In this document: positions 37,022 to 45,019 of the stretch, in pieces
How the letters are laid out: the number at the start of each line of letters is the position of its first letter
Numbering within the stretch: the first letter of the stretch is position 1
Origin: Actinomycetaceae bacterium
GTDB taxonomy: Bacteria; Actinomycetota; Actinomycetes; Actinomycetales; Actinomycetaceae
Assembly (NCBI GenBank): GCA_028724905.1
Contig: JAQYTG010000004.1
Span: forward strand, 62,001 to 126,000
Reading direction: 5' to 3'
Length of the DNA: 64,000 nucleotides
The notes under the pieces: model-generated
Databases searched by the model: none
What the model saw: only the letters and a program-made list of their open reading frames with translations
Told to the model about the DNA's origin: nothing
Position numbers and translations under genes: made by a program

Positions 37022-38788
37022 GTGAAGCGGATGCGTCTTCGGGTTCTCGCTGCTGTCAGTATTGTGTTGGTGGTACTGAGCTCCTGCGCTGGACTCCCTC
37101 GGCGAGGTGGCGTCACAGTCGTAGAGCGAAGTACTGCTCCTCTGGGAGGGGTGGTACTCGATGCTAAAGGGCCAACGGTCGGGGCTAGCCCAGAGGAACT
37201 GATCCAAGGTTTTTTGCGTGCTTCCTCAGTGGGGGTGTCCGACAATTTCCGCGTGGCACGGCAGTTTTTGACTCCTGAGGCGGCTGCGCGTTGGAATCCC
37301 TCTGGCGGCGTCAATATCTTCTCCGATTCAGAGTCGGTACAGTTTTCTCAAACGACGCAAGGGGCAGTGCTTGCTTCGGTGCCAGCGCTTGGAAGAGTAG
37401 ATAGCACAGGGCACTACACGGCTGCCGAAACTGGAGCGACGCTCAGCAGAGAATTCTCGTTAATGGTGAATGAGGATGGGGAGTGGCGTATCGCGGCACT
37501 CGACGATTCAGTGATGATGGCGCAGACGGTTTTTTCGTCACTCTATGTGCGCTCACCCCTGTATTTCCTCAATTCGGAGCAGACCGCTTTCGTGCCGGAT
37601 GTGCGCTGGTTCCCGCGTGCTCGGGCGCTTTCACTGATGGCGGCGTCACTCATCACTGGCCCTTCTGCGTGGCTGGCTAAGACGGCACACACTGCTTATA
37701 TGAGTGGGCTCGATCAGATAGAGACCAACGTCACCGTGGAAGACACCACCGCCATCGTGGATCTCCCAGTTGGTGTGGAGGGGCTTTCTCCAGACAAGTT
37801 GGCATTTCTGGAAGCGCAGTTTACGAAGACTCTCGTTGGTTCGGGGCTCGTGCAGCGGGTACAGCTCACGGTGCAGGGTGCTTCGGTGAGCTCTGGCGAG
37901 GTGCTCAATCTGCCCGCCTACCCTTATACGACAGCTCCGTTGGTGGCTATCGTGCAAGGCAACGTGCTGAGTATCAACAACGGGCAGAGCAGTGTGCTCC
38001 GCCTGGCAGATGAATACAATCCAAAAAACTTTGCGCGCATTGCCATTGATTCCACTCAGCCTGCCACTCGTCTGGTGGGTCTCAATGACGCTGGAACTAA
38101 GCTCTCGGTGCTTCCTCTCGGCGGAGGAGAAGAGATGACTCTCTATGCGAGCAGCGCACAGCCAGCCGCAGGGGCAGCGGCTTCGGGGTCAGCTCAGGCT
38201 TCGGGATCTGTTCGGGCTTCGCGGTCCGCGCTCGCTGCTCCATCTATTGACGAAATGGGGTGGGTGTGGAGCGCCGATTCGGCAGCGCCGGGCAAACTTT
38301 TGGCTATCAACGCGGAGACTGGCGAGAAAGTGCAGCTCCCCGCTCCAGATATAGCGCACGGGGGTGTGTTGCAGGTGGCAGTCTCGCGTGAGGGCAGCCG
38401 CGTGGTGGTGCTTTTGGCGGGAGATAGCACCAGCCACATCGCCGTTTTCGGAGTGCAGCGTGACCCGATGGGAGCGCCGACGGGTCTGGGGGATCCACTG
38501 TGGCTCGGACAAGATTTCACAGATGTGCATGATGTGAGCTGGATGAGCGACGCGAAAGTGCTGCTGCTCGGCACGGTGGGTGACGGCGGAGTCGAGGGCT
38601 TGTACTCGCTCGATATTGGTGGTTTGCGTGAGCCAGTGGCTGGAGTCTCAAAAGCAAAAAGCGTGACGACAGGGCGCGGTCTCGACTCTGCCGTCGTACT
38701 CACCGAAGATGGGACAGTGCAGAAGTTTTCTGGTGCCAGCTGGGCGACTCTCACTCCTGATGCCACGGCGATTGCATTCCCAGGGTGA
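37022..38788 (+). CDS. lpqB: Lipoprotein LpqB, MtrAB accessory protein
   Basis: A 588-residue exported lipoprotein (VSIVLVVLSSCAGLPRRGGV, lipidated Cys near residue 22) of the LpqB family, which associates with the MtrB sensor domain. It has an N-terminal NTF2-like part, a GerMN domain near residues 195-300 (VTVEDTTAIVDLPVGVEGLS) and a beta-propeller-like C-terminus (VLQVAVSREGSRVVVLLAGD). A Ser/Ala-rich linker near residue 385 (ASGSAQASGSVRASRSALAA) is made of short duplications. The GTG start has no strong ribosome site, consistent with coupling to an upstream frame that ends in GTGA at the same place. Confidence 0.9.
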   Translation: MKRMRLRVLAAVSIVLVVLSSCAGLPRRGGVTVVERSTAPLGGVVLDAKGPTVGASPEELIQGFLRASSVGVSDNFRVARQFLTPEAAARWNPSGGVNIFSDSESVQFSQTTQGAVLASVPALGRVDSTGHYTAAETGATLSREFSLMVNEDGEWRIAALDDSVMMAQTVFSSLYVRSPLYFLNSEQTAFVPDVRWFPRARALSLMAASLITGPSAWLAKTAHTAYMSGLDQIETNVTVEDTTAIVDLPVGVEGLSPDKLAFLEAQFTKTLVGSGLVQRVQLTVQGASVSSGEVLNLPAYPYTTAPLVAIVQGNVLSINNGQSSVLRLADEYNPKNFARIAIDSTQPATRLVGLNDAGTKLSVLPLGGGEEMTLYASSAQPAAGAAASGSAQASGSVRASRSALAAPSIDEMGWVWSADSAAPGKLLAINAETGEKVQLPAPDIAHGGVLQVAVSREGSRVVVLLAGDSTSHIAVFGVQRDPMGAPTGLGDPLWLGQDFTDVHDVSWMSDAKVLLLGTVGDGGVEGLYSLDIGGLREPVAGVSKAKSVTTGRGLDSAVVLTEDGTVQKFSGASWATLTPDATAIAFPG

Positions 38789-38897
38789 GTTTCTGCTAGC
38801 GGCTGCCTGGATGTAAGGGGAGAGCGATGTTAATTGCTCCGGCTATGCACGCCCAAACGGTTTCTGCTAGCGAATGCCTGGATGCAATGGGAGAGTG
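38789..38897 (+). repeat. Two copies of a 38-bp direct repeat downstream of lpqB
   Basis: GTTTCTGCTAGCGGCTGCCT... at 38789-38826 recurs with a few changes at 38860-38897, a 71-bp offset. It starts directly after the lpqB stop. No hairpin terminator is evident here; the rest of the 261-bp gap to comF has no gene. Confidence 0.85.
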
Positions 38898-39049
38898 TCG
38901 GCAAGGAGCCCAGCGATGGGCTGGCCGTACGCCCTGCTCTGTAGATGTTGCGCTGTAATCGCTGCTGTGTAGATGCTGCGTGCACATCGAGGTGACAGGC
39001 GCTACTTATCCACAGACTGCAACGGCTATAGATATGCCACCAGTGTTGT

Positions 39050-40051
39050 GTGCACGATGAGTCTGTGACGACTACCCTGATGCGCCTGCGTCAGCTGCGC
39101 CAAGCGGCAGCTGATGTGATGTTTCCACGTGCGTGTGCCGGCTGCGGCGCCTGGGATGAAGATGTGTGTGAACCCTGCTCTCGTGCATTTTGCCGAGATT
39201 GGGTTGATGTGGCGAGTAGGGCGCCGTATCTGGTGCGCGTGCAGCCCTTCACAGGAGAGTGCGTCTCAGATTTTCCTTGCTTTGCCCTTGCTGCTTATGA
39301 GGGGAGGATGCGCGACGTGATCGTCACGTGGAAACACTCAAATGTGCGTGCTCTCGATCGCAGGATTACATCTCTGTGGAGGGATGCAGTGCAGAGACTA
39401 CTGGGCACTGAGAGTTTTATCACTGCACGCCGAGCGGTAGGGCCTGCTCCGATATGCGTCGTTCCTGCCCCCTCGCGTTGGCACAGGAGACACAAGGGGC
39501 AATTAGTGGTGCATAAGCTTGCCGTCGGCTTGTGTGAGGAAAGCGGGTGGCCGGTAGCGGACGTCTTGCGGACGACGGCTTCCACGGGCGCTGCTTGGCC
39601 TGCTACGGGCCTTGCTTGGCCTGCCGTGGATCAATTCTGGGAGCGTGGGTCGAATCACCTGTGGGATTGCGTTTCGGATCGGTTGTCGGATCAGGAGCGG
39701 ATCGGCGTGAGGGGAATGCCTGATAGCTGGAGTTTGATGGCTCGCGTGCGCACGGCAGTGCGATCTGCAGGAGCTCCGCGTTGGAGGGCGAGGCACGGAT
39801 ATCAGGTGGCAAATTTTTCTGAGCGCGGCGATAAACGTGCCGGCATCTACAGCGTGGAAGATATGAGCGGGAAAGGAGTGGTGATCGTGGATGATGTGGT
39901 GACGACGGGCGCAACAGCTAGTGGAGCAGAAGCGGCAATTGCGAGAGCCGGAGGGAAAGTGATAGCAGTGGTGGCCTTAGCTGCTCCAGCTAGAATAAGC
40001 GGCGCGAGAGCTAAGATGGACGATGTGACTTTCGGCTCACGTCACCAGTGA
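39050..40051 (+). CDS. ComF-family phosphoribosyltransferase-like protein
   Basis: A 333-residue ComF-like protein. The N-terminal zinc ribbon is CAGCGAWDEDVCEPC. A linker with WKHSNVRALDR follows, then the phosphoribosyltransferase-type domain with VVPAPSRWHRRHKGQLVVHK and the PRPP loop VVIVDDVVTTGATASGAEAA. ComF acts in DNA uptake in competent bacteria; in actinobacteria the role is unclear. Residues about 180-225 are an insertion built of repeated pieces (GLAWPAVDQFWERG; two nearby RLSDQERIG-like units) within the PRTase region. The gene starts with GTG and lies between lpqB and hpf, its usual place. Confidence 0.82.
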   Translation: MHDESVTTTLMRLRQLRQAAADVMFPRACAGCGAWDEDVCEPCSRAFCRDWVDVASRAPYLVRVQPFTGECVSDFPCFALAAYEGRMRDVIVTWKHSNVRALDRRITSLWRDAVQRLLGTESFITARRAVGPAPICVVPAPSRWHRRHKGQLVVHKLAVGLCEESGWPVADVLRTTASTGAAWPATGLAWPAVDQFWERGSNHLWDCVSDRLSDQERIGVRGMPDSWSLMARVRTAVRSAGAPRWRARHGYQVANFSERGDKRAGIYSVEDMSGKGVVIVDDVVTTGATASGAEAAIARAGGKVIAVVALAAPARISGARAKMDDVTFGSRHQ

Positions 40052-40233
40052 AGTGGCTGAATGAATGATCGCTGTTAGCCAAAGAGATACTAAAAGTCGG
40101 TGGCTTGGGTCACATTTATTGTGTGTGGCAGCTATACTGGAAAAGTCTCTATGAGATGCTCCGTCTATGGGCGTGACGTGCTGAAATACAGGGCGGCCGA
40201 GCGGATTGTGTAGAGAGTAGGTGATGCCAAAGC

Positions 40234-40280
40234 GTTCCACGCAGCCGTGGAACTGCGTTCTGGTGGAGTAGCGTCCACCA
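40234..40280 (+). promoter_or_regulatory. Two tandem hairpins in the hpf leader
   Basis: GTTCCACG-CAGC-CGTGGAAC (40234-40253) is followed after a short spacer by TGGTGGA-GTAGCG-TCCACCA (40261-40280). They end 17 bases before AGGAGG and could affect stability or initiation of the hibernation factor mRNA. Confidence 0.65.
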
Positions 40281-40307
40281 TCATTCAGACCGATTCAGGA
40301 GGTCATG

Positions 40308-40994
40308 ATGGAATTCGTTGTCAAGGGGCGGAATACAGAAATTTCCGACCGCTTCCGCAACCACGTTGAAGAAAAGCTAGAAAAAGTGGAGCAATTCGCT
40401 CCGCGGGCGCAGCGGGTAGATGTGGAGCTCACACATGAGCCGAATCCCGCGCAGGTGGAGAGATCTGAGCGCATTGAAATCACAGTACGCGACAAAGGGC
40501 CAGTGATTCGCGCGGAGGCTTCTTCTGCCGATCAATACAGTGCGTTAGATCTGGCTATTCAAAAACTCTTCGAGCAGTTGCGCCGAGCCCATGAGCGTAA
40601 GAAAGATCACCGGCGTCGCCGTGGGGTAGAGCCAACTCCTGAAGAACTCAACGTGGATACGCTGTTGGAGTCACTCCATCTCGATGGAGCAGATCAAGCT
40701 GCGGCAGGCTCAGGCTCTGCTGGCTTAGGAGTGCCGACCAAGCCTGGCGAAGAGATTGAGACGCAGCTTGGAGATTCTCCGGTGGTGGTGCGGCAGAAAC
40801 TGTATGAGGCAAAACCCATGACCGTCGATCAAGCCCTCTATGAGATGGAGCTCGTAGGGCACGCTTTCTACCTGTTTATTGACGAAGAGACGAAACAGCC
40901 GTGTGCCGTGTATCGGCGCCACGGGTGGACGTATGGCGTGATTCGTTTGAATGCCGTGGCTGGAGAGTTTGGGCCTGCTGGCAGTGATGCGTGA
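40308..40994 (+). CDS. hpf: Ribosome hibernation promoting factor, long form
   Basis: The 228-residue protein has an N-terminal S30AE domain (MEFVVKGRNTEISDRFRNHV, VDVELTHEPNPAQVERSERI), a basic linker (ERKKDHRRRRGVEPTPEEL) and a C-terminal dimerisation domain (PMTVDQALYEMELVGHAFYL, YRRHGWTYGVIRL). Long HPF binds the 30S decoding region and pairs ribosomes into inactive 100S dimers in slow growth. Two adjacent ATG codons occur; the second (40308) is better spaced from AGGAGG. It has its own leader with hairpins, so it is probably transcribed independently from comF. Confidence 0.93.
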   Translation: MEFVVKGRNTEISDRFRNHVEEKLEKVEQFAPRAQRVDVELTHEPNPAQVERSERIEITVRDKGPVIRAEASSADQYSALDLAIQKLFEQLRRAHERKKDHRRRRGVEPTPEELNVDTLLESLHLDGADQAAAGSGSAGLGVPTKPGEEIETQLGDSPVVVRQKLYEAKPMTVDQALYEMELVGHAFYLFIDEETKQPCAVYRRHGWTYGVIRLNAVAGEFGPAGSDA

Positions 40995-41065
40995 GGAGGT
41001 AGATGCGGCAGGAGCATGAACGCTGCAGCACATATCTGCAGATATGACGTGCTGTGACCGGCTTA

Positions 41066-41108
41066 CCACCCATGTGTGGGGCAGTAGCTTTGCACTGCAC
41101 ATGGGTGG
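41066..41108 (+). terminator. Hairpin downstream of hpf
   Basis: CCACCCATGTG and CACATGGGTGG are exact 11-base arms around a 21-base loop. There is no T-run, so termination efficiency is uncertain. It lies between hpf and tRNA-Tyr. Confidence 0.55.
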
Positions 41109-41150
41109 CCTGCTAGAGTATCTGAGCGTGCGAGCGAAAGCGAGTACCGA

Positions 41151-41232
41151 GGCGGGTTACCCGAGCGGCCAAAGGGGGCTGACTGTAAATCAGCTGCGAA
41201 ATGCTTCGGGGGTTCAAATCCCTCACCCGCCA
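41151..41232 (+). tRNA. tRNA-Tyr (GTA)
   Basis: The acceptor arms GGCGGGT and ACCCGCC pair, the anticodon arm CTGACTGTAAATCAG carries GTA, there is a long variable arm as in bacterial tRNA-Tyr, and the T arm GGGTTCAAATCCC is intact. The CCA end is not encoded. Confidence 0.95.
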
Positions 41233-41235
41233 CTG

Positions 41236-41260
41236 CTCAATTCCCACTGTGGGAATTGAG
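41236..41260 (+). terminator. Hairpin after tRNA-Tyr
   Basis: CTCAATTCCCA and TGGGAATTGAG are perfect arms with a 3-base loop, four bases after the tRNA. It lacks a clear T-run and might be a processing or termination element. Confidence 0.6.
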
Positions 41261-41458
41261 GGCACATGACGTGGTTTAGCTATATGGTCTGGAAGCGTGC
41301 TTTCGCCATCAACATCTACAAAAGTGTGCGAAATTGAAACCGCTGAGATGAGTTGCTATTCTCTTCTTGGCTTGGTCTTTGCTTGCGAAGGCTGAGGGAG
41401 TTCTCTGCGGAGGATTCCCGCCGTGAGGATATGGCTGTATGGCTGATTCTTACGCAGT

Positions 41459-41531
41459 GCCCCGATAGCTCAGTCGGCAGAGCATCTCCATGGTAAGGAG
41501 AAGGTCAAGAGTTCGATTCTCTTTCGGGGCT
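41459..41531 (+). tRNA. tRNA-Thr (GGT)
   Basis: Acceptor GCCCCGA with TCGGGGC, D arm AGCTCAGTCGGCAGAGC, anticodon arm TCTCCATGGTAAGGAGA with anticodon GGT, and T arm GAGTTCGATTCTC. 73 nt, CCA not encoded. Confidence 0.95.
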
Positions 41532-41604
41532 CGCTTCACCGCGGTGAGCCGCATATACACGGCGCAAGAGGTGAATAGCGTTCCAGATGTGATCGCGCAG
41601 CCGA

Positions 41605-41678
41605 GGCGGGGTAGCTCAGTTGGTCAGAGCGCACGACTCATAATCGTGAGGTCGCGGGTTCAAACCCCGCCCCCGCTA
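41605..41678 (+). tRNA. tRNA-Met (CAT), elongator type
   Basis: Acceptor GGCGGGG with CCCCGCT (first pair G-T), anticodon loop CTCATAA with CAT, T arm GCGGGTTCAAACCCCGC. The paired first position and the lack of three G-C pairs in the anticodon stem argue against the initiator. It lies upstream of rpmG. Confidence 0.92.
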
Positions 41679-41826
41679 CTCATCGGTCGAAAAATCGCGT
41701 CATGCTGGGGCGTACTTATTCCCTTTTGTTCCCTGATTTGTTGACTTTGACCATGAGTGAAGTAGTCGCCTAGCGCGAGTTAGCTACGCGGCGTAGAGCT
41801 ATCCCAGCAAGGCAAGGAGATAAACG

Positions 41827-41997
41827 ATGGCTTCTAAAGCTCAAGATATTCGCCCCAAGGTCACTCTGGCGTGTGAGGTGTGCAAGTGGCGTAACTACAT
41901 CACTCGGAAGAACCGTCGCAACACTCCTGACCGCTTGGAGTTGAAGAAGTATTGCCCGAACTGCAAAAAGCACACGGTGCACCGCGAAACTCGCTGA
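41827..41997 (+). CDS. rpmG: 50S ribosomal protein L33, zinc-binding form
   Basis: A 56-residue protein too short for the ORF track. The sequence begins [20 protein letters not shown] and has a second CPNC pair, so all four zinc-ligand cysteines are kept (C+ form), followed by [16 protein letters not shown] lies 7 bases before the ATG. The order tRNA-Met - rpmG - murB is typical for actinobacteria. A clear terminator follows. Confidence 0.95.
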   Translation: MASKAQDIRPKVTLACEVCKWRNYITRKNRRNTPDRLELKKYCPNCKKHTVHRETR

Positions 41998-42032
41998 CGA
42001 AGTACCGGCGTTTGCCGCGTCAGATCAAGGAG

Positions 42033-42057
42033 CCTCCGCATCAGCGGAGGTTCTTTT
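42033..42057 (+). terminator. Intrinsic terminator after rpmG
   Basis: CCTCCGC-ATCA-GCGGAGG followed by TTCTTTT: a 7-base GC-rich stem with a T-rich tail, 36 bases after the L33 stop. Confidence 0.85.
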
Positions 42058-42167
42058 GCTGTTGGTTGAGAAGAGGGGTTAAAGTGCAAAACGGGGTTAA
42101 GTAGCAAAACGCGGGCCTATTTGGTGTGTGTTGCTAGTTTTGACTCTTAGCCCTGCATCAATAAATC

Positions 42168-42269
42168 TTGCCCACCAGCCCCAATTTCCCCCGTTACCTC
42201 CACGCCCTACAAGATGAGAGAGCCTTGCACGGGTTGCCCACCAGCCCCAATTTCCCCGCTACCTCCACG
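42168..42269 (+). repeat. 36-37 bp direct repeats upstream of murB
   Basis: TTGCCCACCAGCCCCAATTT... occurs at 42168-42204 and 42234-42269, almost identical. A shorter pair, GGGTTAAAGTGCAAAAC and GGGTTAAGTAGCAAAAC, lies just before at about 42075-42110. The murB promoter must lie within or after these. Confidence 0.85.
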
Positions 42270-42309
42270 TGGACGACATAGACAGTCTGATTCGCGGTAA
42301 AATTCAGCT

Positions 42310-43506
42310 GTGACGTGTAATATCCCAGAATTTCATGAACCTGTTGCCACGATACCGCCGGTGCCCTGGACGCGCGCGCGGGAATATCCGCCTCCTGAGA
42401 GCCTCGCTGATATCACCACGTTCGGCGTTGGCGGACGTATCAAAAATATGGTTCATGCCACATCTGAGCGTGAGCTTATCAATGCGATCGTGGCTGGTGA
42501 CGACGCCGGACTTCCGCTTCTGGTGGTCGGGGGAGGCTCAAATATCCTGGCGGGTAGTGCTGATTTTGCCGGCGTGGTGGTGCGAGATATGCGCCACGAG
42601 ATCACTACTGTCTTTGAAGAGGGATGCCCTGGTGCTCGCATTCATGTGACGGCAGGCACGCCGTGGGATGAAACTGTGGTGTACGCCGTCACTCACGGAT
42701 GGATGGGGATGGAAGCCCTCTCCGGTATTCCGGGCACTACTGGTGCAGCGATTGTGCAAAATATCGGGGCATACGGCCAAGAGGTAGCTGGCACAGTAGC
42801 TGCGGCGCGCACATTTGATCGGCTCACCCGTTCGGTGCGAACGCTTTTTATGAGTGATATGAAGCTCGGATATCGCACGTCGATTTTGAAAGAATCAATG
42901 AGGGTTCCTGACGCCGAAGGACGTGTGTGGGGGCCGAGTCCACGCTGGATTGTACTCGATGTGGATTTCCAGCTGCGGCTAGCGTCGCTCAGTGAACCCA
43001 TTCGCTATGGCCAGCTGGCAACGTTCCTGGGGGTGGCTCCGGGGGATCGAGCGCCGAGCTCTGATGTGCGTGAAGCGGTGTTGGAGCTGCGGCGTGGCAA
43101 AGGGATGGTACTTGACGACGAGGATCGAGATACCTACTCGGCTGGATCGTTTTTTATCAATCCAGTGTTGGCACAATCTGATGCCCTGTGCCTGCCCCCT
43201 GAAGCTCCGCGTTATGACGTCACTGATGCTACTGCTGTGAATCAGATCGGGGCGGCAGCTCTCAAAATTCCTGGCCTCGTGAAGACCTCTGCAGCCTGGT
43301 TGATTGATCACGCCGGCTTCTCCAAAGGATACGGGATGCCAGGGCCGGCAGCGCTCAGCTCAAAGCACGCGCTGGCGCTCACAAATCGCGGTGGGGCAAG
43401 TGGAGAGCAGATTGCGGATGTGGCTCGTACGATTCGCGCCGGAGTACGTGAGCAGTTTGGTGTGGATTTGGAGCCGGAGCCGGTGGTCATAGGGCTGGAT
43501 ATCTGA
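42310..43506 (+). CDS. murB: UDP-N-acetylenolpyruvoylglucosamine reductase
   Basis: A 398-residue FAD enzyme that reduces UDP-GlcNAc-enolpyruvate to UDP-MurNAc in peptidoglycan synthesis. The N-terminal FAD domain has LADITTFGVGGRIKNMVHAT, LLVVGGGSNILAGSADFAGV and ALSGIPGTTGAAIVQNIGAY GQEV as FAD and substrate contacts. The catalytic serine lies in YSAGSFFINPVL, and AWLIDHAGFSKGYGMPGPAA leads to the C-terminal acid region. The GTG start gives about 25 extra residues before the conserved fold; no strong ribosome site is visible, so a downstream start is possible. Confidence 0.93.
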   Translation: MTCNIPEFHEPVATIPPVPWTRAREYPPPESLADITTFGVGGRIKNMVHATSERELINAIVAGDDAGLPLLVVGGGSNILAGSADFAGVVVRDMRHEITTVFEEGCPGARIHVTAGTPWDETVVYAVTHGWMGMEALSGIPGTTGAAIVQNIGAYGQEVAGTVAAARTFDRLTRSVRTLFMSDMKLGYRTSILKESMRVPDAEGRVWGPSPRWIVLDVDFQLRLASLSEPIRYGQLATFLGVAPGDRAPSSDVREAVLELRRGKGMVLDDEDRDTYSAGSFFINPVLAQSDALCLPPEAPRYDVTDATAVNQIGAAALKIPGLVKTSAAWLIDHAGFSKGYGMPGPAALSSKHALALTNRGGASGEQIADVARTIRAGVREQFGVDLEPEPVVIGLDI

Positions 43507-43632
43507 GCTGCAAGCCTCGGAGTGGCTCTCATAGTGGCCAAAGTGCCGCCGCGCATAGATGCGTATCGAGGAACTCTTGTCAATTTATGGTATTGCGCAC
43601 GAGAGTGGGCGCGTATGTGTCAAGATGGGTGC

Positions 43633-44835
43633 ATGAGTAAAGAAAATTTGCGCCGCGTTTCTCAGCGCTTGGGCGCCATCCAAGAATCTGCCACCCTCGC
43701 CGTTGATGCAAAAGCGAAAGCTCTGAAAGCTGCTGGGCAGCCAGTGATCGGTTTTGGTGCGGGGGAGCCGAACTTTCCCACGCCAGAGTTCATTGTGGAA
43801 GCTGCAGTTCAGGCCGCCCGCGATCCGAAGAATCATAAATACACTCCGGCTAAAGGTCTTCCTGAGCTGCGTGCCGCGATTGCGGAGAAGACGTTGCGCG
43901 ATAGCGGCGTCACCGTTGATCCCAACAATATCGTGGTCACTAACGGCGGTAAGCAGGCTGTGTACCAAGCGTTTGCCTCGATTGTAGATGAGGGTGACGA
44001 CGTGCTCTTGCCAGCTCCGTACTGGACGACCTACCCCGAGGCTATCCGGCTGTGTGGCGGCAATCCTATCGAGGTATTTGCCGGTTCTGATCAGGGATAC
44101 AAGGTGACGGTGGAGCAGCTGGATGCTGCTTGGACTGCACAGACGAAAGCGCTGCTAGTGTGTTCTCCTAGCAACCCGACGGGTGCCGTCTACAGCGCTG
44201 ACGAACTGCGGGCAATCGGGCAGTGGGCGCTGGATAAAGGCGTGTGGGTGATCACCGACGAGATTTACGAGCACTTGGTCTACGAAGGGGAGCCGGCCTA
44301 CATTTTGGCAGTGTGCCCAGAGCTAGCTGATCAGACGATCGCAGTGAATGGCGTGGCGAAGACCTATGCCATGACGGGCTGGCGCGTCGGCTGGATGTAT
44401 GGCCCTGCTGATGCCATCAAGGCGGCGGGCAATTTCCAGAGCCACGTGACGTCGAACGTGGCAAACGTTTCACAGCGGGCAGCGTTGGCAGCTCTCACCG
44501 GAGATCAAGGCGTGGTGGAAGAGATGAAAGCTGCTTTCGACCATCGTCGCAAGACGATTGTGCAGATGCTGCGGGATGTGCGCGGCTTTGAGGTGCCCAT
44601 GCCAACTGGCGCCTTCTACGTCTTCCCGAATGTGCAAGCTATGCTTGGCACGGAGGTGGCAGGGCGTGTGGCACACACCAGCTCTGAACTCGCAGAGTTG
44701 ATTCTCGATCAAGCTCAAGTGGCCGTGGTGCCAGGAGAGGCTTTCGGCGCTCCTGGCTATCTGCGGTTGGGCTATGCCTTAGCTGACGAAGACTTAGTGG
44801 AGGGCATTGAGCGGCTGCAGAAGCTCTTTGCCTAG
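43633..44835 (+). CDS. aspC: Aspartate/aromatic class I aminotransferase
   Basis: A 400-residue PLP enzyme of aminotransferase class I, subgroup I-gamma. The signature parts are [51 protein letters not shown], the PLP-binding lysine in [15 protein letters not shown] and the C-terminal substrate arginine in [11 protein letters not shown]. It transfers amino groups between aspartate and 2-oxoglutarate; related enzymes accept prephenate or aromatic acids. ATG 43633 begins the conserved N-terminus. Lying near secE-nusG is usual in actinobacteria, supporting the housekeeping role. Confidence 0.88.
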   Translation: MSKENLRRVSQRLGAIQESATLAVDAKAKALKAAGQPVIGFGAGEPNFPTPEFIVEAAVQAARDPKNHKYTPAKGLPELRAAIAEKTLRDSGVTVDPNNIVVTNGGKQAVYQAFASIVDEGDDVLLPAPYWTTYPEAIRLCGGNPIEVFAGSDQGYKVTVEQLDAAWTAQTKALLVCSPSNPTGAVYSADELRAIGQWALDKGVWVITDEIYEHLVYEGEPAYILAVCPELADQTIAVNGVAKTYAMTGWRVGWMYGPADAIKAAGNFQSHVTSNVANVSQRAALAALTGDQGVVEEMKAAFDHRRKTIVQMLRDVRGFEVPMPTGAFYVFPNVQAMLGTEVAGRVAHTSSELAELILDQAQVAVVPGEAFGAPGYLRLGYALADEDLVEGIERLQKLFA

Positions 44836-44865
44836 ACTCTAGGGCGCGGGGCTGCTCTCTTGTGT

Positions 44866-44874
44866 GGGGGGGGG
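44866..44874 (+). repeat. G9 homopolymer downstream of aspC
   Basis: Nine G residues in the 184-bp convergent gap. Around it the word TGTGAGCGGCTGTGC occurs twice (near 44882 and 44936) with degenerate further copies. No gene is seen. Confidence 0.85.
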
Positions 44875-45019
44875 CTTGCTCTGTGAGCGGCTGTGCAGGC
44901 TACGGAATCTGTAGACGAAAGTTCCAGAAAGACTTGTGAGCGGCTGTGCGGGTCTTGCGAGGCGAGCTGTGTAGGCTTTGGTGCCACGTGAGTGGCTGCG
45001 CAAGCCGCTTGTGGTAAAG

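Noticed and set aside
41151-41678. ORFs over the tRNA cluster (e.g. 41044-41259, 41490-41744)
   Set aside because: The DNA folds as tRNA-Tyr, tRNA-Thr and tRNA-Met; the ORFs are incidental.
42168-42269. Possible CRISPR or att site from the 36-37 bp repeats before murB
   Set aside because: Two copies only, with a single 29-bp interval, no cas, integrase or phage genes; better explained as a duplication.
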